From positions 64,052,910 to 64,116,909 of the forward strand of contig OZ024826.1 in the NCBI GenBank assembly GCA_964016985.1: a stretch of DNA of 64,000 bases, in the 5' to 3' direction. The notes beneath the pieces were generated by a model. It saw only the letters and a list, made by a program, of their open reading frames with translations. It was not told the origin of the DNA and did no database searches. The stretch is from Anodontia alba (lineage: Eukaryota > Mollusca > Bivalvia > Lucinida > Lucinidae). The position numbers were made by a program, and so were the translations under genes. Positions 46,796 through 59,147 of this stretch are shown piece by piece (positions within the stretch are counted from its first letter, which is position 1; the number at the start of each line of letters is the position of its first letter).

Positions 46796-47618
46796 TCATT
46801 TTTTGGGTAACAACAGTTGGCTCCCAAAAAGAATTAATGAGTCATTGAGACATAACCTCGCTATTGCACTTTAAATGCAACCTCAAGAATACTGTTTGAT
46901 TATATGTTTGAAACCAAACTTGTAGAACAGATGTCTAGACAAATAGCTGTGCATTATTCAATAAGGAAATGTCTCAGATGAGCTTCCTAAAGATAATCTA
47001 CATTTCTCTAGATTTTCATATAAATCCTAGACATGTAAAGATTATCTTATTAGTAAATAGTCTAAACTATTATAATTATGACCTAATTAGAATCTGATTA
47101 ATTGGACCGATATGACTGTTTCCAATAAGCAGTTCATAATTCTTAAATAACCATAAGGTTTTATAATTATTCCCGTTTTGGTTTCAATGTAAAAAATGAA
47201 TAATATGGGTAAATGGTCTAATCCTTGCTAAATCCATCAATGATAGTGAATATATGACTGATAATTTTATCTATTGCTAGACTAATTGTATTAACGTATC
47301 TTAGTCCTAGCGATGATACTAGAAAGAGATTGTCTACTTCTGCAGATGAAGAATGACAACCTAAATAATTTTAATAAAACGCTTCTACCATAGGAGATTT
47401 AGAAAACATTTCGTATCGGGACAAAATAAGAAAAGGAAAGACTGCTAAAATCATCGTGTAGAGTTTGGCAGACGTAATATTCTAAATAAGAATAAAGGCT
47501 GATAACAGTAACTGTAAAATAGCTTCCTAATTTAGCTTAAGATCTTACAGTATCTACTGAAATCTAATTTACTTAGAAAGAACTGGCTAGAATCATTTCT
47601 ATTACCAGGTCTAATTAT

Positions 47619-47931
47619 TTGTTTGTTTGTTTGTGTTGGGGTTTTACGGCCCAGTCAACCCAATGGGGTCATGTCGAGCGCGGTCAGTTTACCTAACCAC
47701 ACGTTTACTGGGCAGGCTTAGTCCTCTAAGCGGTTAACCAGTATTGTGCACATCCTTTCGCCAGAAACTGACAACTGCCCTTCTTGAATCAGCGGAAGGG
47801 AGAGAATGACCGTAGAAAATATTTCATGATCAATCTCCACGAAAGAATGTTGCCGACCTCGGCGGGGGTTGAACCCGCAACCTCCTGGTCTCCAGTCGGA
47901 CGGCGCATCCAACTGAGCCACCGAGGCCGGC
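47619..47931 (-). mobile_element. tRNA-derived SINE with 14-bp target duplication
   Basis: Near-consensus minus-strand copy ending in a GTTTGTTTGTTTGTGTTGGG tail complement. CCAGGTCTAATTAT flanks both sides (47605-47618 and 47932-47945). Confidence 0.9.
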
Positions 47932-47945
47932 CCAGGTCTAATTAT

Positions 47946-49987
47946 AACAAGAATTCCGCGGAAGGCGTCATCGCACCTGCTGGGGCAAAAGTCACAGGAG
48001 CCACAATCAGAACGTGGTTATTAAATAAGTTTATTTCATTCTTAGCAGTGCTTACTTGGAAAACTGGGTTGAAAAAATGTAGACAAAGTGCCTAGTGGGG
48101 CACATATATTCCAGGCCAGTCCCATTCCCTCTAATGGCTACATCTTCAGCGCTGACTTTTCGTATCATACAGCCCAATGATAATGGAACGTTGACGTAAA
48201 ATGTGTAAAAGTCACTGGAGCATAAAATATAGGTCAAGGTCACGGGTCAAGGTACCTGCTAATTCAGTACATCAAGGAGAAGCACAATGCAAGGTATGGT
48301 GGTTGTAGGCCTTATAGTTGAGGAGTTATCAAACATCAATGTAAAATGTGTCAAACATAGGTCAAGGTCACCGGGTCAAGGTACCTGCCAAGCCAGTGCT
48401 ATGAGGTGAAGCACTATGCAAGGTTTAGTGGTTGTAGGTCTTATATTTGAGGAGATACCGAACATCAACATAAAATGTGTCAAAGTCACTGGAGTGCACA
48501 ATATAGGTCAAGGTCACCAGGTCAAGGTACCTGCCGAGTCAGTACATCGAGAAGAAGTGCTATATAAGGTTTGGTGGTTGAAGGCCTTACAGTTGAGGAC
48601 ATATGGAAGGGTGATGTAAAAGGTGTAAAAGTCAATGGAGCGCGAAATATAGGTCAAGGTCACCCAGTGAAGGTACCTGCGGAGTCCGTACATTGAGGAG
48701 AAGCACTATACAAGGTTTGATGGTCGTAGGCCTTACAGTTGAGGAGATATTGAACATTGACGTAAAATGTGTAAAAGGCACTGGAGCACAAAATATAGGT
48801 CAAGGTCACCGGGTCAAGATACCTGCCGAGTCAGTACATCTAAGAGAAGCATTATGCAAGGTTTGGTGGCTAGAGGTCTTACACTTGAGGAGATCTGGAA
48901 CATTGATGTAAATTATGTCAAAGTCACTGCAGCCAAAATATAGGTCAAGGTCACCAGGTCAAGGTATCTGCCAAGTCAGTACATTGAGAAGAAGCACTTT
49001 GCAAGGTTTGATGGTTGTAGGCCTTATAGTTGAGGAGATACCGAACATCGACTCAAAATATGTCATAGTCACTGGAGCGCAAAATATAGGTCAAGGTCAC
49101 CGGGTCAAGGTACCTGCCAAGTCAGTACATCTAGGAGAAGCACTATGCAAGGTTTGGTAGTTGTACCCCTTATAGTTGAGAAGATCTTGAACGTCAACGT
49201 AAATTGTGTCAAAGTCAATGGAGCGCAAAATATAGGTCAAGGTCACTGGGTCAACATACCTGCCAAGTCAGGAGGTCAGGGAGATGTGTCATGCAAGGTA
49301 TGATGGTTGTTGTAGAATTGTAGTTGATTAGAATACTAACTTCGACGTAAATGTCGAACTTCGACATAACAGAACTGTTAACAGACAGACGGACGGATGA
49401 ACGGACAGACGAATGGAAAAGCTGGCACCTATGTCGCAAAGTCGGGAGGTCAGGGAGATGTTTCATACAAGGTTTGATGGTTGTTTAGTTTTGTAGTTGA
49501 TTAGAATACTAACTTTGACATAAATGTCGAACTTCGACATAACAGAACTGTTAACAGACAGACAGACGGACGGACGAACAGACAGACGAATGGAAAAGTG
49601 GGCACCTATGTCGCAAAGTCAGGAGGTCAGGGAGATGTTTCATGCAAGGTTTGATGGTTGTTTAGTCTTGTAGTTGATTAAAATACTAACTTTGACATAA
49701 ATGTCGAACTTCGACATAAATGTTGACAGACGGACGGACGAATGGACAGACATACGGAAAAGCGGACACCTATGTCGCAAAGTCAGGAGGTCAGGGAGAT
49801 GTTTCATGCAAGGTTTGATGGTTGTTTAGTCTTGTAGTTGATTAGAATACTAACTTTGACATAAATGTCGAACGTCGACATAAATGTTGACAGACGGACG
49901 GACGGACGGACAAACGGACGGACTGACGGATGGACGGACGGAAAATCGGACGCCTATATCGCACCCTGCTACAAGCAGGTGCGATAA
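47946..49987 (+). mobile_element. pearl-like element with an exact 146-bp core
   Basis: Starts AACAAGA right after the SINE's target duplication. Subterminal ATCGCACCTGCT (47970-47981) pairs with AGCAGGTGCGAT (49974-49985) in the 3' hairpin. Eight units start ATAGGTCAAGGTCA at 48229, 48357, 48503, 48649, 48795, 48940, 49086 and 49232, so the spacing is 145-146 bp apart from the first. Then a 3' block of about 180 bp, including GACGGACG microsatellite, is repeated four times (49240-49960). Confidence 0.85.
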
Positions 49988-49999
49988 CAAACCATGGAT

Positions 50000-52900
50000 C
50001 TAATTCCAAAATAATTCTTATGAATACATGTATTATTATTCAAATTCCGAGTATATTAATAATTGATTATGATAGAAAGAGAAGTAATTCCCTCTATGGG
50101 ATAGTATAATATAGGAAATTCTTACTCCATAAATGCTTTAAGCTTCCCTACTAATATGAGAATAGGGGAGTTTATTATGCAGCTTTAACTCATATAGTAT
50201 AACTGATAAGTATAAATGTCGAGTCAAAATAATACTGATTTTAATATCTCTGATAACGCTAAACATATAGGTTCAGAGATATAATTAACTATTCTGCACG
50301 AATATAACTGGAATAGTGAGAGAATATAACTGGAATAGTGAGAATAGATTATTTAATCATCAATAATATATAGATAATAATAGAATATTCTTATTATGAA
50401 TAAATCATTAAACGTAGGATTTATTCAAGTAGAGAATAATTTTATATTTTAATAACCTATAAGATGTACCATTTTATGGATAAATCATTCATCATGACGA
50501 TAAGATTATCCAAAGAAACTAGATATAATATAACTCCAAGGATTTTATATAATGACAAACAATCCATTATTATATAATTTAGACTCGAACATATAAATAG
50601 TTTAAAACAAATTTCTTAATAATTTACGTTCTGAAATATCACGATTTTCTATACTGGTATCAGATTTCAGGAAGAAAGGAGGAACTCTCAAGATCTATGT
50701 GTAGATCAGGAGAGTAATTACACCACAGTTGTGTTACAGACAATTCTTATCACAAGAGTGAAAAATGTATTGTATAGTGTTCTTATTCATTAAAATTGTA
50801 TATCATATTAATTGAGGATAGATGTAAATTTATCTTCAACCAGAAATGTAAAGAATAGAAACTCATTATTTCTCTGTTCAAGGATATAGAATGAGTTCTT
50901 TATCGACAAATATTGTATCAATGAAGTAAGACAGTAATTGGAACCTAACTGATGTATTCTCCCTGAACTGAGCTGTAGGAGAGTATCCATGATATAAACT
51001 GAAAGATTGTCGGTAGCTTCACTTAACAAGCCCAGTAGCAAATGAATACTCCCGAGTAATCAGACATAGTCGTTACACACTTAAGTCCGAGAAATTGCTT
51101 GTTTAAGAATGTGTCAATAAAATTTAAAACCTATAAAACGAACGTAAATAAGTCAATCTAACTATTAAAACTAGTTTTATTTATTATAATTAATGACAAT
51201 ATGAAGATAGATATATATACTGGATCTTATATAATATCTCCAATTATTATCAACTAATCTTTTAATGACTATAAATGTAAATGCCTGACGATAACATGTA
51301 TTTACAGTATGAATAATTGTACAACTTAAGGCACATCTTTAATAGTTTAACGAAAAAGTAGGAAGATATGACAGAAAGCGTAAGTGCGTAACTTCCTAAT
51401 ATGTAAAGCTTAATTGTATAAGAAATCCATTATAATTTATTGAGACAGCCCAGTCTTATGACGATATCGATACGTCTCAATTTAATTGTCTTTATATTCA
51501 ATTATAAATATCCATCATCGGATATTGCAATGTTATATTTATGGAACAACATATCTGGGAGAGATCAAGATTTTCCAGATTTGTATCCTTTCCATTACTC
51601 GTTAACAGAATGTTATATTCTTTATAACGAGAAAAACAACTGGTTCCTATTAACTGAGCGGACCATAGATGAGGAATGTAATTATTTTTGGTCCTAACAT
51701 ATTAAAGAATAATGTAAAGGACTTTATTTCATCACCGTTTTATAAATATAATAACTTTCTCACATTGTCCTAACCGTTGAGGTACGAAGGCAGACAATGG
51801 AATAATTATGACTTATAATTGCCATTGATATTTAGAGGAGGTAAACTACTCTTTATGTTAATTCCCCTCTTAGAAAATTTCCTTTGTATTACACTTTAAG
51901 GAATATATACTAGATCTATACCATCGATCTGTTTAGATCTAAAATAATAATTACTGGCTGTATAGGTTTCTAAACGGACCCATAGCCAAATATTTCATAA
52001 GAAGCCAAACTCTATATTTCAGAATTAAATTTGCAACTTCTTGGACTAAATTTATATATTAAGGCAATAATAATAATAACAATGTATTGAATTTATTTGT
52101 GCCTTTACTGATTATTTACCTACTCCAAGAGTTTGAACAAGACCTGACTGACATGGACTCTTGTTATTGGAGTAAATAATAGAGGAAGTAGAGCTACACG
52201 TAGCATAATATTCCTCAAGAATTTTGCTTTATATCAGACTTAAGGATTATAATTAATGTAGACCTGTACTACAGTATACGTAGATTAGGTCTGATTGTTT
52301 ATCAGCTGTATGGTTTTCTATCTTTACCATAGTCAATGTATTAATTTATTATTCTCAGAAGAAGTAATCTTTATTGTTGTAAGTTCTTAATCTGAAAACT
52401 GAATTACCTGGAACATTTCTCGCGTAGGCTAAAATGTTCCAGAATTTAAGTAAGGCAAACTAAAAAGGACGTATCGAATAAAAATATGCCTTAATATATA
52501 AATATCTTATTAATGATTTACTTTATTCCAGAGTCTGGACAGGACATGACTGACCTAAACTCTTTAAACAGATATTAATAATTGTCAACGCATAAATTCA
52601 ATAAGGGACTACTAGCATAATTTACTGTGGCTATTTCCCATATTCAATGAAATAGAATATGTACCTCTACTAGACTTCTATACTCATCCTTGAAATCTAG
52701 AGAAGATGTTTGATTAAATTAACTCTTTATTCATATAATACATACTCAAGGCAAGTTAAAACAATTGGTATGTTTATCCAAGACTATCCTATGTAATTCT
52801 GGATAGTTGTAATTATTTCTATCTAATATATCGGAAAATTATAAGGAAATTAGTGCAATTGTAACAGTTTAATTCCTGATTATTGAAGGATCTAAGTTTT

Positions 52901-53300
52901 CTAATTCGTAGACTGTCCTTTGTTTAGATCTATGATACCTTTTATGGTAATAATATTAAAGAAAAGAAGAGAGGATTGGATACTTCTTTCTTATACCTAT
53001 ACTGATTTCTTTGTCTCTGTGCTTTTGCATACCAAGAACAAAGAAAGACTGAGGAAGAAGGAAGTAATAAGTAAGTTCCGACTATATTTTCCTTCTTTGT
53101 ATAATATAAAACAAAATTATGAAGCTCATCCTTTGCAGTGAAGCATAATGAGGTGAGGATCCATAAAGCGTTAATCTCTTTCAGAACGTATTAAAGAGGA
53201 ACATATTTATATTTTTAAAGTATTGTCCGATGTTCAATAATAATATTAAATATAGATAGCATTAAAACTCTTTATATTATTAATCACTGAATTCAGAAAT
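50000..53300. other. non-coding interior of long-TIR copy 3
   Basis: Very AT-rich; short open frames only (up to 85 codons) and none with recognisable motifs. Scattered short matches to copy 1, such as CATGACTGACC...CTCTTTA and the TGGAC(T)CTTGTTAT phrase, show homology to 36700-38200. Confidence 0.6.
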
Positions 53301-53499
53301 TTGTTCGTGACGGATAAATCTGATTCAATAATATCTAGGATTCTGAATCTTTTCGATAATGACTGGACAGAATTCCTTGATATAAATGTCTACCAGGTAT
53401 TATAACCAAACGTTGTCATTTAATGATCTGTACTCATTAACTGACTCATCTCTGACACTCTGTGAGTAAAAATTAGTTGTCCAGAGACTAGTGACTATT

Positions 53500-53700
53500 A
53501 TCAGTCACTAGTAATCTGGCATAATGCCTGGTACCTCGATGATCGGCGATTGGTACCAAGTGACTGGTGATTAGATGCCCGGTGATTTTGCCTGGTGACA
53601 GGATGACCGGTGACTGGTGATAGATGACTGGTGATTTTATCCAGTGCCTGGATGACCAGTGACTGGTTGACTGGTGACCAGTCATGATATGACTGGTGGC
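53500..53700 (+). repeat. minisatellite of GACTGGTGA-like units
   Basis: GACCGGTGACTGGTGA, TGACTGGTGATT and related 9-20-bp phrases repeat. Counterpart of 43005-43205 in copy 2. Confidence 0.65.
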
Positions 53701-54499
53701 TGGTGGACTTAAGACTTTATTGAGTACTTATAGCACCCATAAAGATGCCACCCAGATGGGTCCTACCCCTGGCAGTATAGCCCTGTGGGGTGGTGTCACA
53801 TCAGTAAAAAATTGTCGTATAACACAAAAGGGTTGACATGTTCTTTACTAATCAGCTTCTCCACCATAGAAATCTTCAGCCAACTCGTAGTTATCTGCAA
53901 GATACCAATGGTAGTCCAGTTATTACAGAGTGCATCAATAAATAACCTGGAACAGAGAATAAGTTAAATACTTGAGTTATAATGCACAACCTCCGAACCG
54001 AACCAAACAGGAATGTTGTGGCGATAAATACGAGAGTCGCAAAAATGTATGACGCAATTTGACAATCAACAATAACAAGAAATCGATTAATAGAAAGTAA
54101 TAAGATTTTCCGTGAAAGGCATGAGAAAGGAACACAAGAAAGAGAAGGATTAAGAAAGTTAACCAGGGAAAAAGAAATAAAATACTGATTTCTTTCACTG
54201 ATAAACAAATCCTTTGTTTTTACTTTCTTATCCACAGAAAAGAAACTGACACATGATCAATTGAGTGGAAAGAGTTACGTCACACAGGTAACTGCCTAAG
54301 GGACCTTCTGGATTAAGACTCCTTTAGATGACTGAACTGTCGTTTTTTCTGTGGAAGGTGTGAAATACAGAACAGAATAGCATATTATCTATAGGTTAAT
54401 GTACTGTGCAGTTAAAATGACATTTGCCTTAGTAAAATGCAAAACAGACGGCAGCATCTGAAAGAGAACCGAAAAGTACCCCTAAGAACCACTGAACAA

Positions 54500-56440
54500 G
54501 AAATCCTGTCACTGGATGTTTCTTATCATAATGAACAAGAATATATATGGTTTAAGAATGGGGACCTGAACATTTTCTGAGATATTAGGCCTTTATAAAC
54601 TGGAGGGGGTGGGGCATACCCCTGGGGATACTTTGGATACATCTTATCATAAGGGACAACATTATATTCGGTTAGGGGTGGGGATCTGAACAGTTTCAGA
54701 GATATAAGGATTTTTATTAACTAGAGTGGGGGGTGGGGGGGGGTGGGGGGCATACCCCCGCAGATCCCCAGTCTATTTCAGTGGATGTGTCTTATCATAA
54801 AAAACAACAATATATATGATTATATGGTTTAGGGTTTGAGATCTGCACGGTTTCTGAGCTATAACCTCTTTATTAGCTGTAGGCAGTGGGGCACACCCCT
54901 GGGGGATCCCTGGTCTATGTCAATGGATGCGTCTTATCATAATGAACAACAACTTTTTTTGGTTTAGGGGTGGGGATCTGATTTCTGAGATATAAAGCCT
55001 AGATGGGGTGGGGCATATCCCTGCGGGATCCCCAGTCTATATCATTGGATGTGTCTTATCATAAGGAACAACAATATGTATTGTTGTATGGTTTAGGGCT
55101 AGGGATCTGCATGGTTTCTGTGATTATAAGGCCTTTTATTAACAAGAGGTGGCGTGGCATACACCCGGGGGATACCCAGTCTATGTCATTGGATGCCTCT
55201 TATTATTAGGAACAACAATATATATATGGTTTAGGGCCGGGGATCTCCGTGGTTTCTTAGACATATGCCTTTTATTAACTGGAAGGGGTGGGGCATACCC
55301 TCGCAGATCCCCAGTCTATGTCATTGGAGTTATCTTATCTTAAGGAATAACAATATATATGGTTATATGGTTTAGGGCTGGGGATCTGCCGGGTTTCTGA
55401 GAATACCTCTTTAGTAACTTGAGGCAGTGGGGGCATACCCCAGGGGGATCCCTGGTCTATGTCATTGGATGCATCGTATCATAATGAACAACAATTTTTT
55501 TGGTTTAGGGCTTGGGATCTGAACAGTTTCTGTGATATAAGGCCTAGAGGGGGTGGGGCATACCCCCTGGGGATTCCAAGTCTATGTCACTGGATGCGTC
55601 TTTCATAAGGAACAACAATATATATTGTTATATGGTTTAGGGCTTGGGATCTGCATGGTTTCTGAGATTATGAGCCTTTCATTAACAAGAGGGGGTGGGG
55701 CATACACCCGGGGTATCCCCCTTCCATTTCACTGGATGGATCTTATCATAAGGAACAACAATATATATGGTTTAGGGCTGGGGATCTGCACAGTTTCTGA
55801 GATATAAGCCTTTTATTAACTGGAAGGGCTGCGGCATACCCCTAGGGGATCCCGATCTATGTCACTGGACGCCTCTTATCATAAGGAACAACAAAATATT
55901 TGGTTTAGGGATCCCCGGTCTTTGTCACTGGATGCCTCTTATCATAAGGAACAATATATTTGGTTTATGGGTGGGAATCTGACCGGTGTCTGAGATATAA
56001 GGCCTTTTTTTAACTGGAGGGGGTGGGGCATACCACTAGGGATACACAGTCTATGTCAATGGATGTGTCTTATCATAAGGAACAATATATATGGTTCGGG
56101 GTGGGGATCAGCAAGGTTTCTGAGATATAAGGCCTTTCAAGAAGTGAAGTGGGCGGGGCATGCTCTCGAGGGATCCAAAGCTGACCCCCTATCAGTCTGG
56201 TTGGATGTGTCTTATCTAAAGGAACAATATATATGGTTTATGGGTGGAGATCTGAACCGTTTCTGAGATATAAGACATTTTATGGTGAAGGGGGTGGGAC
56301 ATGCCCGAGGGAGACCTTGGTTGACCGGCGGTCTATGACACTGCATGTGTCTTATCATAAGGAACAAGAATATATATGGTTTAAGGGTGGGGAGCTGATC
56401 AGATTTTGTATCAAAACTTCATATCCCAAGATTTTGGAAC
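54500..56440 (+). repeat. tandem array, about 14 units of 120-150 bp
   Basis: Units marked by CTTATCATAAGGAACAACAA, TATATATGGTTTAGGG, GGGGATCTG and GGGGTGGGGCATACCCC. Starts of the CTTATCATAA phrase lie near 54519, 54640, 54789, 54933, 55054 and onward to 56348. It forms the core of the pearl-like element 46025-56828. Confidence 0.85.
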
Positions 56441-57004
56441 AATCCATCCAGTAGTTATGGAGAAATTGTCCAGACAAAATTATTAACTTCTTAAAAAGTT
56501 AATTTTAAGCAAAACAAATAGGAGCAATTAATAAGAAACATTATGTTAAATAATTTTTTCCATATTGTTGATTGTTTTGAGAGTAAATTTGTGAAAAATA
56601 ACAAATAAGAGTTAGAAGGTAAACTTTTAACAAATGAAATAACTTAAGAGCTTGCAGGTAAACCTAAACCAAGGGAGGTAATACAACTGTAATTATTAAA
56701 TGCTTAAAAAGTCCAACAAATAAGAGCTAGAAGGTAAACTTTTATCAAATGCGGATGCTGACACCTGACGCTGATGCCAAACGTATGGCAACAGCTCCCC
56801 CTACTATCATAAAAGAGAGCTGATAATAATAGTGCTCTCCCCTTACCACAGGAAGAAGTCATGTATCAAATTTGGTTCATTTCTGCCCAGTGATTTAGGA
56901 GGAGATGGCATGATAGATGGAAGGATGGAGGCATTTACAATATCACCATCGGTAAAGCGTGTGGTTAAAAATATGAACATTGGCGGCATACTGGTCAAGA
57001 GACC

Positions 57005-57560
57005 TCAAACAATTTCATTCAGACACAGCAATATCCTCGAGAGATTATCCCTGGCAAGTTTCTGCCTACTGTGACTAGGAGGTCAAAGTACTGGCCAACA
57101 ATGTTTGTTTGTTTTTTTTCCAGTTTTCAAGATGACCTTAAATAATTTCATTCAGATACAGCTATATCCTTGAGAGATTATCCCTGGCAAGTTTCTGCCT
57201 ACTGTGACTAGGAGGTCAAAATACTGGCCAACAATGTTTGTTTGGTTTTTTTTCTCCAGTTTTCAAGATGACCTCAAATAATTTCATTCAGATACAGCTA
57301 TATCCTCGAGAGATTATCCCTGGAAAGTTTCTGCCTACTGTGAGTAGGAGGTCACAATACTGGCCAACAATGTTTGTTTTTTTTTGTTTTTTTTTTCCAG
57401 TTTTCAAAATGACCACAAACAATTTCATTCAGATACAGCTATATCCTCGAGGGAACATCCCTGGCAAGTTTCTGCCTACTGTGACTAGGAGGTCACAATA
57501 CTGGCTAACAATGTTTTGTGTTTTTTTGTTTTTTTTGTTTTTTTTCCCAGCTTTCAAGAT
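57005..57560 (+). repeat. four-unit tandem array of about 135 bp with poly-T
   Basis: TTTCATTCAGATACAGC starts at 57013, 57147, 57282 and 57423. Each unit ends in a T-rich tract before CCAGTTTTCAAGATG. The open frame 57238-57609 spans two units and the poly-T and is probably not coding. Confidence 0.8.
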
Positions 57561-57644
57561 GGCCACAGTATGGCCATCTTGGATGGCAACAAAAATGATT
57601 TTTATTTAGACTGGTAAAACTAGATCATGGGAGGAATGTCTATA

Positions 57645-57845
57645 CCATAATAACCCTAAGTATTGGGACAGAAAGGCTTGAGCAAACAGTGTAGACCCAG
57701 ATCAAAGGTCCCAGAATGCAGCATCTGATTGGTCTACACTGTTTCCCATTCGACCAGTAATATTTGAAACAGACTTTTACAAATTATAGGACAAGTATGT
57801 AAAAAGTTATTGAGTCCCAATATTTATAGTAAATATGGAGTATGA
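57645..57845. mobile_element. MITE of the CAAACAGTGTAGACC family, best copy
   Basis: ACCCTAAGTATTGGGACAG, GAGCAAACAGTGTAGACCC, the inverse TGATTGGTCTACACTGTTT, a TTATAGGACAAGTATG block and AGTCCCAATATTTATAGT at the right. Confidence 0.7.
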
Positions 57846-57870
57846 CTTGGATAAAATTCTGAACTCATAG

Positions 57871-58034
57871 CCCCAGATAAAGGGGGTATCAGAAAAATAT
57901 TTTTCTTAATTTTCCATGACAAAATATTTTGTGGATACTCCTTAGAAGCACCTTGCGGAGGCACTTCTAATGCGTACCCAATGCGTTTTTGAAGATATAA
58001 GAAAAATAGTTTTTGATTGAAAAAAGTGCCCTAT
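57871..58034. mobile_element. fold-back MITE related to the 29.85-kb palindrome
   Basis: CCAGATAAAGGGGGTATC at the left pairs loosely with GTGCCCTATCTGG at the right; the centre has GATACTCCTTAGAAGCACC and CACTTCTAATGCGTACCCA. The right end TATCTGGAGCTATGAACC runs directly into the tandem repeat that follows. Confidence 0.6.
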
Positions 58035-58273
58035 CTGGAGCTATGAACCATTTTTATTTACACACAGCTGCATCTGGAGATAGGAACCATTTTTATTTAC
58101 ACACAGCTGCATCTGGAGCTATGAACCATTTTTATTTACACACAGCTGCATCTGGAGCTAGGAACCATTTTTATTTACACACAGCTGCATCTGGAGCTAT
58201 GAACCATTTTTATTTACACACAGCTGCACCTGGAGCTATGAACCATTTTTATTTACACACAGCTGCATCTGGA
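58035..58273 (+). repeat. 39-bp tandem repeat, six copies
   Basis: Unit CTGGAGCTATGAACCATTTT plus 19 more bases, six times with only one or two changes. Because 39 is a multiple of three it keeps a frame open and gives a 13-residue peptide repeat, but there is no start context or neighbouring exon to support coding. Confidence 0.9.
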
Positions 58274-58280
58274 TGCTACA

Positions 58281-59147
58281 GCCGACCTCTGTGGCTCAGT
58301 TGGATGCGCCGTCCGACTGGAGACCAGGAGGTCGCGGGTTCAACCCCTGCCGAGGTCGGCAACATTCTTTCGTGGAGATTGATCATGAAACATTTTCTAC
58401 GGTCATTCTCTCCCTTCCGCTGATTCACGAAGGGCAGTTGTCAGTTTCTCGCGAAAGAATGTGCACAATACTGGTAAACCACTTACTGTGCTTTCGACAT
58501 CTTTCAGAAAGTCGTTTTTTGCTTGGCGCTTTAAACAGAAGAAGTAAATTTGCAAACTTTTGTCATGATTTAATGCAAAACCATTTGTCGTAACTACCTA
58601 TGCGCAAAAAGTTTTATTCTAGTCAGTGTTTTTTTAAAAATCCAATATTTTCACTTTTTCCCATAGTAAAAATGAATGAAAATTATGCAGAAATTTGTAG
58701 GGTAGGTAACTTGGAGGCAGATTTTCAACAAGTTTTACTTGTTCAATTTTTCTGAAATTTTCACAATATTGTTATGACACATCAATAATTCAAATTCAGC
58801 AAAGAAAAGTAAAAAATATTTACTAAGACAAAAATTCCAAAAAATCACTTTACTATAGAAATTGCATAGGTCAGACCAATTTTTGGCGATAAATTTAATT
58901 TTAGGGTACACATTTGAGAACAAAACACAGAAACTGAAAAGACAAATGGTTTCTGATAAGATATAGTCAATCAGAACAAAATATTTTCATTTAAGATAAA
59001 ACGCCAAGCAAAAAACGTCTTTCCGGGAGATGTCGAAAGGACAGTAGAGGACTAAGCCTGCCCAGTAAACGTGTGGTTAGGTAAACTGACCGCGCCTGAC
59101 ATGACCCCATTGGGTTGACTGGGCCGTAAAACCTCAACACAAACAAA
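58281..59147 (+). mobile_element. tRNA-derived SINE split by a MITE, 14-bp target duplication
   Basis: Plus-strand SINE in two parts, 58281-58485 and 59045-59147. The head has TGGCTCAGTTGG and GGTTCAACCCC; the tail is CCTCAACACAAACAAA. ATCTGGATGCTACA flanks the whole (58267-58280 and 59148-59161). It is inserted at the end of the 39-bp array. Confidence 0.9.
58486..59044. mobile_element. 559-bp TA-flanked MITE within the SINE
   Basis: TA-CTGTGCTTTCGACATCT at the left and the inverse AGATGTCGAAAGGACAG-TA at the right. The inverted repeat extends about 45 bp through TTTTTTGCTTGGCG with a few mismatches. The intact SINE consensus at 59405-59715 lacks the element and has a single TA there. No coding sequence. 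Confidence 0.9.

Larger units (their letters stand above)
46153..54418. mobile_element. long-TIR element, copy 3 (8.27 kb with insertions, about 5.9 kb without)
   Basis: Left end AACTAGCATTACTTAACC (46186) and right end inverse (to 54413); TIRs of about 170 bp share TCTAAAGGAGTCTTAATCCA and GACGTAACTCTTCC. Left flank CTAAAAAT and right AAAATGACA allow an AAAAT duplication. Interior landmarks shared with copy 1 include the C-rich tract, GAATCAGATACATTCTA and AATGATCTAGATTCAC. A SINE and a pearl-like element are inserted (47606-49987). Removing them gives a length close to copy 1. No coding sequence recognised. Confidence 0.75.
46025..56828 (+). mobile_element. pearl-like element interrupted by long-TIR copy 3
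   Basis: 5' end AACAAGAG with subterminal AGCTCCCC (46050-46057). About 130 bp later it is broken by the long-TIR element (46153-54418). After it the 5' region continues and leads into a tandem core (about 54500-56440) and a 3' end near 56790-56828 with CAGCTCCCC and AGAGCTG. The hairpin is weaker than in other elements, so the right end is less sure. Confidence 0.55.

Noticed and set aside
33453..54418. Polinton/Maverick identity for the long-TIR family
   Set aside because: Mavericks also have long TIRs, but none of the expected polymerase, integrase, protease or capsid frames is visible, the elements are too short, and termini and target duplication do not match the usual pattern.
58013..58423. 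136-codon frame with a 13-residue repeat
   Set aside because: Produced by a 39-bp tandem repeat running into a SINE; no promoter, splice or homologous evidence.
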